Origin: Hofstenia miamia
Taxonomy: Eukaryota; Xenacoelomorpha; Acoela
Assembly (NCBI GenBank): GCA_004352715.1
Contig: SCFE01000053.1
Location: 1,133,400 to 1,197,399 of the forward strand
Reading direction: 5' to 3'
DNA: 64,000 nt
A program made the translations under genes and the position numbers. This document shows, piece after piece, positions 1 through 13,815 of the stretch (position 1 is the first letter of the stretch; each line of letters starts with the position of its first letter). The notes below the pieces were generated by a model. It saw only the letters and a list, made by a program, of their open reading frames with translations, was not told the DNA's origin and made no database searches.

Positions 1-1
<1 letters not shown>

Positions 2-32
<31 letters not shown>
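2..32. repeat. (TA)n microsatellite at window edge
   Basis: Uninterrupted AT dinucleotide tract at the start of the window. The same repeat recurs more than twenty times in the window and often marks sequence gaps or element ends. Confidence 0.95.
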
Positions 33-36
<4 letters not shown>

Positions 37-1950
37 TACTAGAAACTCAAAATTTGATGTATTTTTCTAGTTACCCATGCTTAGATTTAGAAAAAGCAGT
101 ATTATTGGGACATACATTTTTAGCTCACCTTAGTTTTTATCCCAATATTATGTACAACCTGAGTACTAATATTCCACCCCTTAAAATGAAATCCTGCCTA
201 CACCAGTTACATCTTAACCCTATTTACCACAGGGGTTTGATTCATATAAACTTTTGTTTTTTGAAATTCCTAATATATTTCTATTATCCTGATTTTTAGT
301 TCACAGATTGAGAAGATTTGAAGCAATTCAGCAATTTCACCCACCCCTCTTCTTGTAATACGACTTTTGCCAAAATTATGATTATGCCATGTTGTGATTT
401 TACATTAAATTACTGTTTTGTTCCCCATTTCAGCAATTAATTTTAATGTTAATTAAAGGCAAGTTTTGTCAAATCAGAACGCATCATGAAACTTAGATTA
501 TTGCAAAAGTTGAAAAACTTAAAAAATCATTAGCCATCACGGAAAATGATGAGGACATCATCGTATTGGTGACGGCATCATTTTTTAATGATCTCATTTT
601 GTAGAAGAAAAATTGTTTTTGTATCGTATCGAATTTCTAAAAAATCTTTTCTAAGAAAAATTTTACTAGGGGAGGGTGAATCACCCCCTCTCTGTGATTT
701 CAACAGACAAAATGCCCTATGGTAAATAGTGTAAATGTTGAATGATATTGTAGCTGCTTCCTTGAATTTCTTATATTAACCCAAATTCAACTTTTACCAA
801 ATTCTTTAAAGCAAGATATTTTAAGATACTTGACTCAAAGCTCTCTAAATTAGCTTAACTTCCTTAATATGATATTTATGCTAACACAGTATATTGACTT
901 TAGTTTTATTAGATTACAGACTTGAAGAGGTTCAAAGAAATTCATACAATACTGTAGTAGTTTCGCGCACATGTTGCATGCTTGCATAGCTGTTACTAGA
1001 ACATGAATTTCAACTTAATTGATTACAATAATAAATGCGAATTTGAAGTGTCTACATTCATGAGATTAGCAAATTATCAAAATTACTTTAAATTCTCACT
1101 TAAATTTTATCTGAGAAAGCAAATACACAACTTAGCATAAGTTAACCCTATGTCATAGTTGCGAATGGACCGAAAATATTGACCCAAGCCCAGCACAAAT
1201 ACAAAGAAACTGGCCAAGACCAAACCAGGCCCAATCGAATTATGATAAATAATCCATAAGATTTAAAACCTTAATATTGTAATAAAAAAATTTAAAAATC
1301 CGCATTGCTTGGTGATTTTAGAAAACCAACTGTATGAACCAATCAAACTTCCGTTTGAGGTATTAAACCAGTTTCGAGCAATGCTTCCTACAACCATTTT
1401 AGTTATATATGATAAAAAGCTGTAAATACATTTTCTTGAGAATGTAAAGATTATTATCTAAAGAACAAACTGATATTCATCTCTTTAATTGAAATAATTG
1501 CACTCTTCCTTGTTTACCAAGTAATTATCAAATTAAATCCACTGGGCTGTTCGGAATACTGCATGAAGTATACTTGAGATAAAATAATGATTGTAGTATT
1601 AATTAAATGAATATCATTCAAATTGGTGTACTCAACTATTTGCTCACGATTCGACCCAAGCACAGTCTAGATCTAAACACCAGTAAAAAATGCGGCCCAA
1701 TAAGTCGACCCAGCTCACTACCAATTCTGCACTACTTCGAACAGGGGGTGGGTGTGCTCAAGAACCACCTCCTTGAAAAATTGAGAAATAATGTTATAGA
1801 TTAAATTTTAAACTTTGATAGTTTTTTAATTTTTCTAAAATGTTTTTAGAAAGACAAATGTCTAAATGTCTAAATATAAAAATCCTACTTTTATTATATT
1901 TCTACTGTCATACACATATTTATTAGTTATTTCAAATGTTTTGGCATTGC
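33..1950. other. AT-rich stretch without a recognisable gene
   Basis: Both strands are broken by frequent stops, and the open frames present (up to about 80 codons) have low-complexity, non-protein-like composition. A patch near 1165-1250 is enriched in GACC/GGCCC-type words and resembles similar islands elsewhere in the window; it is probably a decayed repeat. Confidence 0.6.
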
Positions 1951-4707
1951 TATTACCGTCAATCAGAATGTCTAATTTTTTGTTCTATTAGTATTCAACT
2001 ATATGTAAGTTTTGGTCCTGTCAACTTTCGCTGCTTGATAATGCATAGGAGTGATTCTATGAGAAGGGTGCTTTTGGAGCACCCACTAGGTTTTAAATGT
2101 GAAAACAACCCCGGCCAAAAAAGTGATAAACACTATGAAGCCAACTAAATGCATATCAGAATGTGGAAATTATTTGTACTTCTACCAATGGAAAAGCTTG
2201 AGGATTGAGCTTAAGTAAAACCCACTGTCCTTTAACAGCTATGTTTTGGTTTCATTGAAATTTTCTTTAATTTTTAAGAAAAAATTTTTATTTGATATGG
2301 AAGTAAGCATTGCCAACTAGGAAATTACATAACTGCAAGGCAATTCATTTTAGTTTGTTAAACTCGATATATATTATTAGTACTTCTTTTTATTTTTCTT
2401 TATTAATAATGCACACTAAATGAATGCTTGTTAAAAAGTAATAAGAATTTTTTTTTGCTAAGTAGGTGAATTCCAATGAATTCATTATGTTATATTATAA
2501 CAATATAATATTAGAATTACATTTATAAAATAGAAAATGAATTTTTATATGAGTTGTGTACTTAGAAGACAACTATTGTATTGAGCATCATCAATCACTG
2601 CATGAAATTCTTCAAAATATTTTGTTCTAAGATCAAATCACTAAAGTTTCCTCTCCATTTTCAATACATTTGATTATTAATTTTTTTAACTTGTTAACAT
2701 GCATATATTTGAAAGCTGCCACCTGGGCTTGTTTTTCAATAAAAAATTAAACAATTAATTATGGCTATACATGTCCTCAAAAATCCACACAAAAACAGAT
2801 TTTCTTCTGTATATAATTAGTTGTACAATAGTTGCATAATTTTATATATATCTTATTTAAATGACTTAATTATTTTACTATAGTGATTTGAAACCAAATA
2901 TACTATAAATTTTTGTTGCAGTATATATTTAGTTAATAAATAATGAATATTTCATAATAAAATGATTATAATTGGCAACGTAGTTTTGCTATGGAGATAT
3001 TTCATAATAATTTCTACAGAATAATGCATTTGACACCTCTTCAGAATTTTCATGGACTTTTAAACTAATTAAGTATCATGCGAATAAACCTGCTATTTGT
3101 ATACATTGTTGTACATACGAGAAAAATGGTTTTTTGTTACATATTAACACTACTTGTCTTAATAATGTTAATCGTTTTGCTGATTTGACAGAAGACCTTT
3201 TATACGAAAACAACATGTAAGAGCTTTGGTATCATGACAAATTCAATTTGATTATTACCATAATTCAAGATGAATGTATATGTTACTGTCTTTAGTGTAC
3301 CAATTTTGAAGTAAACATCAAATTTTTGNTATTACCGTCAATCAGAATGTCTAATTTTTTGTTCTATTAGTATTCAACTATATGTAAGTTTTGGTCCTGT
3401 CAACTTTCGCTGCTTGATAATGCATAGGAGTGATTCTATGAGAAGGGTGCTTTTGGAGCACCCACTAGGTTTTAAATGTGAAAACAACCCCGGCCAAAAA
3501 AGTGATAAACACTATGAAGCCAACTAAATGCATATCAGAATGTGGAAATTATTTGTACTTCTACCAATGGAAAAGCTTGAGGATTGAGCTTAAGTAAAAC
3601 CCACTGTCCTTTAACAGCTATGTTTTGGTTTCATTGAAATTTTCTTTAATTTTTAAGAAAAAATTTTTATTTGATATGGAAGTAAGCATTGCCAACTAGG
3701 AAATTACATAACTGCAAGGCAATTCATTTTAGTTTGTTAAACTCGATATATATTATTAGTACTTCTTTTTATTTTTCTTTATTAATAATGCACACTAAAT
3801 GAATGCTTGTTAAAAAGTAATAAGAATTTTTTTTTGCTAAGTAGGTGAATTCCAATGAATTCATTATGTTATATTATAACAATATAATATTAGAATTACA
3901 TTTATAAAATAGAAAATGAATTTTTATATGAGTTGTGTACTTAGAAGACAACTATTGTATTGAGCATCATCAATCACTGCATGAAATTCTTCAAAATATT
4001 TTGTTCTAAGATCAAATCACTAAAGTTTCCTCTCCATTTTCAATACATTTGATTATTAATTTTTTTAACTTGTTAACATGCATATATTTGAAAGCTGCCA
4101 CCTGGGCTTGTTTTTCAATAAAAAATTAAACAATTAATTATGGCTATACATGTCCTCAAAAATCCACACAAAAACAGATTTTCTTCTGTATATAATTAGT
4201 TGTACAATAGTTGCATAATTTTATATATATCTTATTTAAATGACTTAATTATTTTACTATAGTGATTTGAAACCAAATATACTATAAATTTTTGTTGCAG
4301 TATATATTTAGTTAATAAATAATGAATATTTCATAATAAAATGATTATAATTGGCAACGTAGTTTTGCTATGGAGATATTTCATAATAATTTCTACAGAA
4401 TAATGCATTTGACACCTCTTCAGAATTTTCATGGACTTTTAAACTAATTAAGTATCATGCGAATAAACCTGCTATTTGTATACATTGTTGTACATACGAG
4501 AAAAATGGTTTTTTGTTACATATTAACACTACTTGTCTTAATAATGTTAATCGTTTTGCTGATTTGACAGAAGACCTTTTATACGAAAACAACATGTAAG
4601 AGCTTTGGTATCATGACAAATTCAATTTGATTATTACCATAATTCAAGATGAATGTATATGTTACTGTCTTTAGTGTACCAATTTTGAAGTAAACATCAA
4701 ATTTTTG
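1951..4707. repeat. Perfect tandem duplication, 1,378-bp unit, joined by one N
   Basis: Bases 1951-3328 reappear at 3330-4707 at a constant offset of 1,379. Every line I compared matched exactly, including homopolymer lengths. The only thing between the copies is a single N at 3329. No gene is visible inside the unit. Zero divergence with a one-base gap at the junction fits two overlapping contigs placed end to end by a scaffolder better than it fits an old genomic duplication. A very recent real duplication, or two haplotypes placed in tandem, cannot be excluded. Confidence 0.95.
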
Positions 4708-5373
4708 GAGCATCCAGCTTGTTTTTTCAATTCCCCTTTGTGACTTGGTCATTTGTAAGCGACAATAAAAATACATTTGAGACAGATTAATTCATTTTCG
4801 AAGTAGTTTTTAATCTTTAGGCTTAAATGAATTTTGTTTTTTTTAAATTTCATGGTTCAATATAACGACTAAATTTCTTCGTCCCCAACTTGACTCTAAT
4901 TGCGACTTAGCGCAAATTTATTTTAACTTCGCATAAATTTACCAATGAAAATGTTTTTGTAACCCCAGCAACGATGACTGTAAAAAGAATAAATGATAAA
5001 TTTTGAAATACATGTATTTATCTGTCACTAATATCGAAATAATTAGTCAATCGAATTAATTCTATAAATACAATTAAAGCAATATTAATGTGCGGCAGCG
5101 GCAAAGAGAACGAATGAATTAAAAACGAAAGTAATGCCAAGTGTCCTCTATTTGTTTTCGTAAGCGCATTCTTTTTATAGATGTCGTAAATCTGTTGTTA
5201 TTAACTAAGGTTTATTTATATATAGCAGACGGGCCTCCTACTATTACATAAATTATTTATAGATAATTTATTTTTATGTTAGCAACATATTGAATTCCTA
5301 GTGTACTAAATTTAATTTAATTTTATAATTCGATTTTCTTAAATCTATTTCGATAGTGTGTTTGTTTCAAATT

Positions 5374-5472
5374 ATGGAAAGTGAAAGTGTCGCAAAGACT
5401 TCTTTACATAAATTATATAGTGTATCTGTCAGAGGTGATGCCGATTTGTTAACAATTTTATGTAGCCATTGA
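5374..5472 (+). CDS. Possible short first exon or small ORF (weak)
   Basis: An ATG opens a 32-codon frame with protein-like composition (MESESVAKTSLHKLYSVSVR, then GDADLLTILCSH) in otherwise non-coding sequence. A GT at 5436 (AGAG|GTGATG) could be a splice donor after residue 20, which would make this a 5' coding exon. I found no convincing in-phase partner exon downstream. Composition is the only support, so this may be chance. Confidence 0.18.
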   Translation: MESESVAKTSLHKLYSVSVRGDADLLTILCSH

Positions 5473-5772
5473 ATCAATCATTGTGAAATTTAATTTCAGG
5501 CTTTGCAGTGCATAAAAGCGTTATCACATAATAGGTTGTGTTATGTTGACCCTTGGGTTGAGTCACATTTCCTGGTAATATTTTTGGTTTGTGGTGTTGG
5601 GGCAAGCAATAAAAGCATATAAGAATAAGACCCATATATAAATGGGCTGGGTCAATGTTTCATATCAATATGAACCATGATTGTTAGATTAAAAGACACT
5701 ATACATGCACGTTTGCAGGAAAGCTATATATTGTTAGCCTAAAATTTCAGTATAGAAATACTTAGTTCATAG

Positions 5773-5830
5773 TAGGGCTCGGCGGTATACGGTAAAACAG
5801 GCGAAACCGAACCGAAAGAAAAATATCATT
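5773..5830 (+). mobile_element. Isolated hAT-like terminal inverted repeat
   Basis: The sequence TAGGGCTCGGCGGTATACGG at about 5774 closely resembles the CAGGGCTGGGCGGTATACCG-type ends of a widespread hAT-family element (recalled, not searched). It is followed by GC-richer subterminal sequence with repeated CCGAACCG words. I did not find the matching opposite end, so this is probably a decayed or truncated copy. Confidence 0.4.
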
Positions 5831-6639
5831 TATTTTCAGATTCTGGTTTGCTTCCAAGGAATTAATAGAAAGAAATGAAATCAGCCCCATCAGTACACAA
5901 TGTTGTGAAAATGTTGCTCAACGAGTTCCGAAATGGAAAGAAGTTTCTTCATATTAAAATTAAATTTAATGCAATGGACCTCAATTTCCTGCCTGTGAAA
6001 ATTTATGAATATGAAATTTTTTATTTCAATCATACTTGCAAATCAAATGTTTCCAAATGGAATGCTCGTGATGATTTCAGACTTTAGGTTGAAATAATTA
6101 AAAATACTGAACGGTTAAGTTAAAACAAAATTTTTAAGGTTCAAATCTGCTCGTCATCCTATTCATAACTATTTGAGAAATAGAATACAATTGATTATAA
6201 TAAAATAATATTTATAATAATAATATTTTCAAGATTTCCAGCTTAGTTAAGTTGTGAAACTTGAATTTTTATTGTTGCTAAGGGAAGTGATCCAAAAAGG
6301 ATACTCTAAAATTGTGTGATGTAAAGCGTTCACTAGAGGCAAATTATGTGGTTGTTTCCTCCCAAATACAAATATTGGGGTATTTCACTCAGTCTTGCAC
6401 TCAGAAGCCAACAAGAGCTTAATTCCCCTCTGTTTAGCGTATCAATTCAACGTAATTTTAGAATATCCTTTTTGGACCACTTCCCTAAATGATTTTTTTT
6501 CGAGAGAATATATAAACGTATGTAATGACTATTCAAACTTATAAAGAAACATATTTATTAAATGTTATTTTCCACACTGGATGATATCCAATCTCCGGAT
6601 TCCAACCTGATCTACTTGAAAATGAAAATAGGATCTTAG

Positions 6640-6990
6640 CATTGACCCGAACCCGACCCAGTCAGAATATTTACTACCCGAAACCGACTCGAACTGACTC
6701 AACCTGACTTCAACTGGCCTAAAAATTTACTAGCCGAATCCGATCCGACCCAACCAACCCGAAACATAGATCTTGATTCCCAATACATCTTGGATCATTT
6801 TCTGATATGGTAAACATAGCCATTAATTGGTATTACTTAGCGATTTCGATCTTTCTCAAATGGAGTGGTCGATAATATCAGTATCTTTTCATCAATCAAT
6901 CTAAGTTTTGTGCCCAAACACGACCCAACTCGATAATTTCATACTCGATACTTGGTCGGGCTTAGTCGGATACCCGATGTCACTCACTAA
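6640..6990. repeat. Degenerate GACCCG-rich island
   Basis: Within AT-rich DNA, 6640-6775 and 6905-6990 are packed with variants of ACCCGACCC, CCGACTCG and CCAACCC, at times with about 12-base spacing. Similar islands occur near 1165, 9940, 25330, 25590, 28110, 28720, 45260 and 61110. They look like remains of one or more subterminal-repeat-bearing transposon families; no coding potential is seen. Confidence 0.4.
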
Positions 6991-7969
6991 GCACTACATC
7001 ACGGAATCAAATGGTGGAAAGTGCAAATTTAATTTTTAAACCAACTCCAGTTAGTGTCACCGCAATGACCTCGTGTGTCTTCACCTTGTCTATTCCAGCA
7101 ATAATTCTGTTGAATTGGGAAGTTAATTTAAGTCAAAGCATATCTATTGCTAACTATATGTAGTATAATAATCACTACAATACTATATACAAGTACATAC
7201 CTGTATAATCTACAAAGTCTAATATATAAAAACTAATACACTATAACTAAATGATTATTGTAACATTAGATTTACATTGGATACAGATGAATACAAACAC
7301 TAATTACTTTAGAAAAGTCACCTTGACAAGCTTTACATTTTGCGTACTTTTCAGGTTGTGTACTAATAACACAAAGTTCACTTCACGTATCTGTACCTAG
7401 AAAACAGAATGTTTTGTTGAAAAAGATAACTACTCCTGTTTAGGATTTTTTCATTTTTTAATTATCCCTCGAAAAAGGAATAGCTCTTGATGACCAGTTT
7501 TTGGTGTCCTGTTTTCTAAACAATTGACCCATCAACAGGGGACTTAGGTATTTCAGCATTCAACACTCTTATTTACAATATTATATATAGATAAATCTCT
7601 GAGTTCAAAATAGAAACATAATTTGCTACTACAATTAGTCTTGAGCGAAAGTAATAACCATATTTTCTTCTTTTGACAACTTTAATATTCCCAACTAATA
7701 ATTTAGCAAATTTAACCGCGCCATCTTCACCTTTGAACCGAGGTGTGATTTAAGCTTCATAGAAAAAAGTTTCGAGGTGGGTAGCATTGGGTAAATGCAA
7801 AAAATCCATCGTTTGATCATTATCAATGCAAGTTAGCAACTCTGATTATTTTATCCGCACCAAGAAAAATCATACGAGAAACTATTTTTTTAAAACGAAA
7901 AACTGTGAATTTAATACAGATCATTAAGGATAAGATAAAAATACTTCAGCTTGAGCATGTTACGCATGC

Positions 7970-7989
7970 CTAACCCTAACCCTAACCCC
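7970..7989 (-). repeat. Short interstitial telomere-like repeat (TTAGGG)3
   Basis: Three consecutive CCTAACs read on the plus strand, equivalent to TTAGGG on the minus strand, the usual metazoan telomere unit. Three units could arise by chance or by break repair; it is not evidence of a chromosome end. Confidence 0.6.
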
Positions 7990-10900
7990 ATCCAGTATCC
8001 AGTACCCCCCCATATATAATTGCTAATCCAAGAAAATATGACTGAAAAAGATTTCCAACCGATTGCAAATTGTGATCCAATTATCAATAGAATCGGTAAA
8101 TTCTCCCTAGTAAAATGGCGCAATAAAGACATGGTGACCCGATTTGACCTGTGAGCTTTGTAAAATAAAAACAACAATAAAGGTAATAATCATGCATAGT
8201 CAAGTAATACAAATAATATATGAATAATACATGGAATTAACTGGTTTAGGACCTTACGCCAAATTTTTTTAATGCTGGTAAAGACGGGTATGCAAAAAAC
8301 TGGCCCATTTTCAATCTCCAATTTTTTCAAAGAAAGAATTTAAGATCTTGGCTATATAATCATATGCTAAGCGTGTCCTTCTTTTTACACTAAGAAATTT
8401 AGTCACTATTTTAACGCCACGCGTAGCTATTTAACATAATTGAAACCTACTTCTGTGCTCGGCTGTTATTGTAATTAATTAATATTAATTTTAGTTTGCA
8501 TTTATAAGAGAACCACAGATTGAGATTGCTAACAAATTGGAAGACATTAAAAATTATTGCATTATTTAAATTTTAGCTCGCTTGTTTGAAGTGGCAAAAA
8601 TTCATTTGTTTCAAAAAAATATCTGATGTTTTCTTCCTTTATTAGGACTTATTGTCTATCACTAACCCATAAATTTTGGTGTTCACCGAGAAAGTTGTTA
8701 AGTTCTAGATATTTCTGTTGACTCCCAGCTGCTTGTTTTGTGATCTGGAACAAATTTAAATTTTGAACAACCCCTCCTCTAAATTTGGCAGCCCCTTTAA
8801 CCCAATTCTATAAAATATGAAATCTCTAATTAAAATTTTACCATTACTTTGCAAAATAAGGTCATAGTAGCAATTAAAACAATTGGTACAATTCTTTAAG
8901 GAATTTCTAGCTTTATGTGATTCTTATCAGCGAACAAATCTAACAAACCAAAAAATAAACTCAAAATTTAAGTGTGATCAAGATTTCGAAACTATATTTT
9001 TAGTAAATTTCAAAAATAATTGATCTTTGTCAAAATATTTCGAAATGTCACCACTATCCTTATTCAGTATATTGATCGAAAAAAGATATGGAAATCAAAA
9101 TCACATTTTTTATTGTGATCATATGTACATAGAAAATCACAATGTTTTCTGTAATGTAGCACGGTTTTTGTTTTATTATTTTCCTCCTTGATTGCTTATT
9201 AAATAAATGAAATCAGGTGATTAAGAAAGTCTTGAAGTGAAAAATATCCAGATAACCGGAATGCAATATATGACACAAATTTATAGCACTCTCTTAAAAA
9301 AATTGTTTGTATTTTAAAGTAGACTTTGAGAGATTTCTTCTATAAGCCAAATCCACTAAAAATTAATGACAAACATATGTTTTAGTATTTAGAAACAAAA
9401 TTTTAGTTCAAAAGTCCAGAACGACATTGATAACTCTTTCACTCAGGTGCTTGAACATTGAAAGGCAAAAGGTGTAAGCTAATCTGATCAAAAAGTTTTC
9501 TCAGAATTTACTGGTTTTTTCAGTTTATATCTGAAAGCTACTGCTTGCCCTCTTCCTTATATAAGTGAATAGAGAACCACAGTTTACTACACGTGCCTCA
9601 GATGAGTCTGGCTGCCACTTCCTACTGGATACTTTCATCAGAAAGTAAAATAAATGACAATAATAAATATATGCCGTGCTATTGCATTTGGCATAGTGTA
9701 GACTGTTTAATATTTTTAAATCTAATCAAAGTACTTTTGAAAATACTGCAATTCTTACTCAGTACTGCAAATTTAGTATCAAAGGGAAAATTCATTGGGT
9801 AGGTATTTTTTTAAGCCAATCTTTTTTTATATGCTCACAAGATTATATTAGTAAAAGTTCATACTATAAAGGCATGCGCATTAATTTTTATAACAAGGCT
9901 GTATTTTTGATTGATCAGTAAGGCCAAAAACTAAATCATGGCTGAAAGTGGACTCAGATATGTTGACTCAACCTTATCTTATCCAAAATTCAACTTATGA
10001 ATATCTACCCAACTTCACCAAATTTTATTTGGATTTTTAATGCGCTTGACAAAAACCAAAGCTGTGATCCAAATATGACCCAACTATAATTACCATACTT
10101 CTACAGGCTTTGATGCCTGACGAATATATTTAAACACGTTTGAAAAGAAATGCACATAAAATTTATTAATGAGTAGAAATAGAACATTTTTACTAAAAAG
10201 GAAATGTTTTAATACACAAATCTAAAAAACTAAAACAAACAGTGTGTAACCTTCCTACAAACCTGCTTGCATTATCATCACCCATATTGATGGAATCATT
10301 GACCCAACGCATTTATATTAGTTTCTATATATTGCGCAACCGAAACAATTTATAACCCCTGATCTAGATATTGTTCACAGTCTGAAAGAATTTTATTGGA
10401 GCGTGCGTTGCATAACGATATTTCCTAAATCAAGTAGGAATATATGCCAGAATCCACATTTTTAGCAACTTTTATCAAAATTATACTGGTTGAAGTCTGG
10501 CTTGAGAAGTAAACCAATGTTTTAGTTGTAATTAACGGCAGTATGAGTAAGAAAATACCGAGTCAGATCTTAATTCAAATGTTATTCTAGATCATGCAAA
10601 AAAGTTCATTCACTTCTAGAAGCATTACAAAACCTAAAAATTAATTCACTTCATGAAAGTTTTGAAAAATTCTAAACACTTCTCGAATAGGTGAAGCCAG
10701 CAATTTTAAGGTTGTTTATTCTTAAAATTATGAAGCCATTTTCTTATCTGGTTTGGGTTAGAATTAAGTGAAAATAGCAAACAATAATTCACATGCCTTC
10801 GATTAGTGTTATATTAAGATGCTATATTGGCTGAGCAATGGCTAAAAAATTTTTTTTTCAAGAAATTTTTTCCGACTTATATAACCTCTTAAATTTAAAT

Positions 10901-12780
10901 ATTAAAACAATTTGCCTCCAGAAACATGTCATTCATACAGCTTTAATCTAGGATGCTTTTACATTTAAAGAAAAAATTATAGATTGTCGTGCCGTGCAGG
11001 GCTCTTGCTTGACAATTTTTCTAAATTTCGTGTCGTGCTCGTGCCGATGAGTCAAAGCACAGTTCCAACACTGAGTGTACTTGACATAAAATCACTATTT
11101 TTATTTAGATCCTGAGTAAAAAAATTGGATATTTGAAATAAAGTTTGATATTTCCAAGAAGATTTACTCTATTGATATCTAAGGTTCATTCTTTCCATTT
11201 TTTCTGTTGAATACCATAATTAGTAAATAAACTGGAAAGTCTATTGCAAATTCAATTCCATGTTCAAGACATTAGCAAGTGGTTATCATTAAAAATTGGA
11301 ACTGTTAGGGACATTTTACAAGGAGGATCAATTTCTATCATGGAAAACAATAGCTTACTGCAAAATCTTCAGTTTTCTTCCATTTAGTAAAAATTACCTG
11401 ACGTAATTTTTAAAATCAACATCTACAAAATTATGTAATTTAATTGTCTTCGCTATGTAGTATTATCAAACAATTTCTGTTAAATGAAATTGATCTTTAT
11501 TTATATTTTTGTCATTAGAAGACGTATTTTTTAAAGGCTTTCCGTAGATTTGCTTTGTCAGTATTTTGGCAGTTATTTTATTCTAATGCAAATAATGGAC
11601 AACCAGAAACTCGCTTGTTTTGCATACTTGTACCACTATGGTATTTGTAAACTGTCAACAATTATTATTCAGTCATAGTAAATATTGTAAAAAATATAGT
11701 CAGTCCTTTTTATTTCTCTCATGCCTGTGAGAGGCAGCTTTTGTAAGATTCATTTTTAGGCGGTTCAAAATCTTTACCTTTGACTATATTTTGATGTTTA
11801 CATAATTTCAATGATTTTAACTCTATTGACAATGTTAGATTTTGAATTATATTTATGATTTCATTCCTTTTAAAAGTTTGTATTTTACTTAGTAGCTTAT
11901 AAGCATTTTAAAACTGAATAGTTATTTTTTACCAATCATAGTTCATTCTTTAAGCTTTTAAGTAAAAAATAAAGTTGTTAATAGTCTGTTGATTAGTTAT
12001 TCCCTGATTGACTTAAAATACAATTTTTAATGCTCTTAACTATTTTTATTTTAGGATTTGCAATCACATTGAGTCTAAAATTTGAATGTGCATGCTATGA
12101 AATTTTTAACTTCAGCAAGTATTCAAACTTAGTGTGAATATATTGAGCAATTTTAAAGTTTTTAGGTAATTGATTTCAAAAATGTTCTTCTGTAAACAAC
12201 ATTGTTGAATAAAAAATGGTATATTTCAAATAAACACTATCAGTATTATCTTAGAATTACATATCTAATTAAGATCAACCTTGATTGCCTCTTTTTCAGC
12301 TTGGCGACTCCAAAACTTTACAAAATTAGGCACTTAAGGAAATTACATAAAGAAATCTATTCAAGTGCAAAACTGATTAAAAGTCAAAGTCATCGTACGA
12401 AAGAAAACAATAACAAATGTAAAAATAAATATTTATTGAATTTTATTTTCAAGAAATGTGTTAACTGTAATGCACTAAATATTGTTTTTCAAGTGAATGT
12501 CAAGGGGCCAAGTCAGCCTGATGAAATCCTGTTATTATTTTGAGTGGATAGTCTAGCATTTATTAAAGGCCATGCCCCTAATACAATTTTTTAAATATTC
12601 GCTCACTTTATGTATAGTATTGCTGTCCAACCGAGGATAAAGTCTTCCAATTTTTGCAAAACTTATGATTATTGAAATAGGGAAAAGAAAACAAGTAATT
12701 AAGCAAGAAAATTATATTTAATAAGTTAGGAATAAATTCTAATGAACGTAATCATTTGCAACTGCTAAAGCCAAAATTTA
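7990..12780. other. 4.8 kb without a recognisable gene
   Basis: Sequence is AT-rich and dense in stops in all frames. The longest frame (12202-12543, plus) has a biased Lys/Asn/Ile/Leu composition typical of AT-rich non-coding DNA and I do not support it as a gene. Patches near 9940-10085 and 10990-11060 have the GC-biased look of decayed element ends. Confidence 0.55.
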
Positions 12781-12923
12781 ATTATTATTATTATTATTAT
12801 TATTATTGAAAAAGCAATCGTTATTGGGCATTTCCAATCAATTACATGCATGGAGTCCGTATATCTAAAATAATGCCCTCTAGGTATTGCGCATATTTAT
12901 TGATTTTGTATATTTTATCTATA

Positions 12924-12957
<34 letters not shown>
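12781..12957. repeat. (ATT)n and (TA)n microsatellites
   Basis: An ATT trinucleotide tract occupies about 12781-12808 and a TA tract with one interruption occupies about 12919-12957. No gene lies between them. Confidence 0.9.
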
Positions 12958-12960
<3 letters not shown>

Positions 12961-13774
12961 GCATATATGTTTTAGTTTGTAGTATCTCTCTTTGTTATTT
13001 TTTTTCAACAATAAATTTGCTTTTGCTCTTATTATCATAGTAAAAATACACATTTTAATGAGAACAAGTTCCCTTCTAAGATAGAATTAAATAAACAAAT
13101 CATATTCACTTGTAGAAATAACCATGCAACAGGCACATTTTTAAGTGCTTCTTAAAATCTTTGACATCAACTCTCGTGAATTAATAGGAATGCTATACCA
13201 TAATTTCGGACCCACAATGTAAAGTATTCTAAAAAAAATCGCCAAATTTTGTGATTTGATGGCATTAAAATTCTGAACATTCCAAATTGATAGTGTTAAT
13301 ATAAGCAATAGTTGTGCAAATATTGCTTTTATATCATAATCCAATCCAGAATTATGTCCTGGGAGCAAATTCTTCCTCCTTAAGACTTTGGAACGAAAAA
13401 TCCCCAGGTCAAATAATGTCAAAGCAGGTTAAAATCCAATCAATTTGATACAATTTATCAAGTTCGAATACGCAAAACAGACAATATTAATATCCAGTAT
13501 TATTTTGAAGCACTATTTTTCTACTAACATCAAGGGATTAGAAGGTTATTGAAGTTCTAATAATAATTGTAGGGAGAAACAAACTAAAATATAAAGCTTT
13601 GACATAATGTATTAAAATAGTTTTTTAAAAGATTAATTTTATCTTTTGTTCTGACGAAAATTTTTTCTATTGTATTGATTATGCCACTGTTTTCCTGTAA
13701 TTGCATGCACTAATATTCAATTGATATTAAGCAGTATTGAAATCTTACCTTAAACCTTTTAAGAAACTATTCAT

Positions 13775-13815
<41 letters not shown>
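13775..13815. repeat. (ATCT)n microsatellite
   Basis: About ten ATCT units. The tract abuts the 3' end of the minus-strand reading frame 13807-14412 and is one of three ATCT tracts that bound coding-like blocks here. Confidence 0.95.

Noticed and set aside
4579-4776. 65-codon minus-strand ORF at the end of the duplicated block
   Set aside because: Not protein-like, and it straddles the duplication boundary.
7911-8177. 88-codon minus-strand ORF including Gly-Leu-Gly repeats
   Set aside because: The Gly-Leu repeat is the translation of the telomere-like TTAGGG units; the rest has no motif.
12202-12543. 113-codon plus-strand ORF
   Set aside because: Strong Lys/Asn/Ile/Leu bias expected from AT-rich DNA, no motif and no neighbouring exon.
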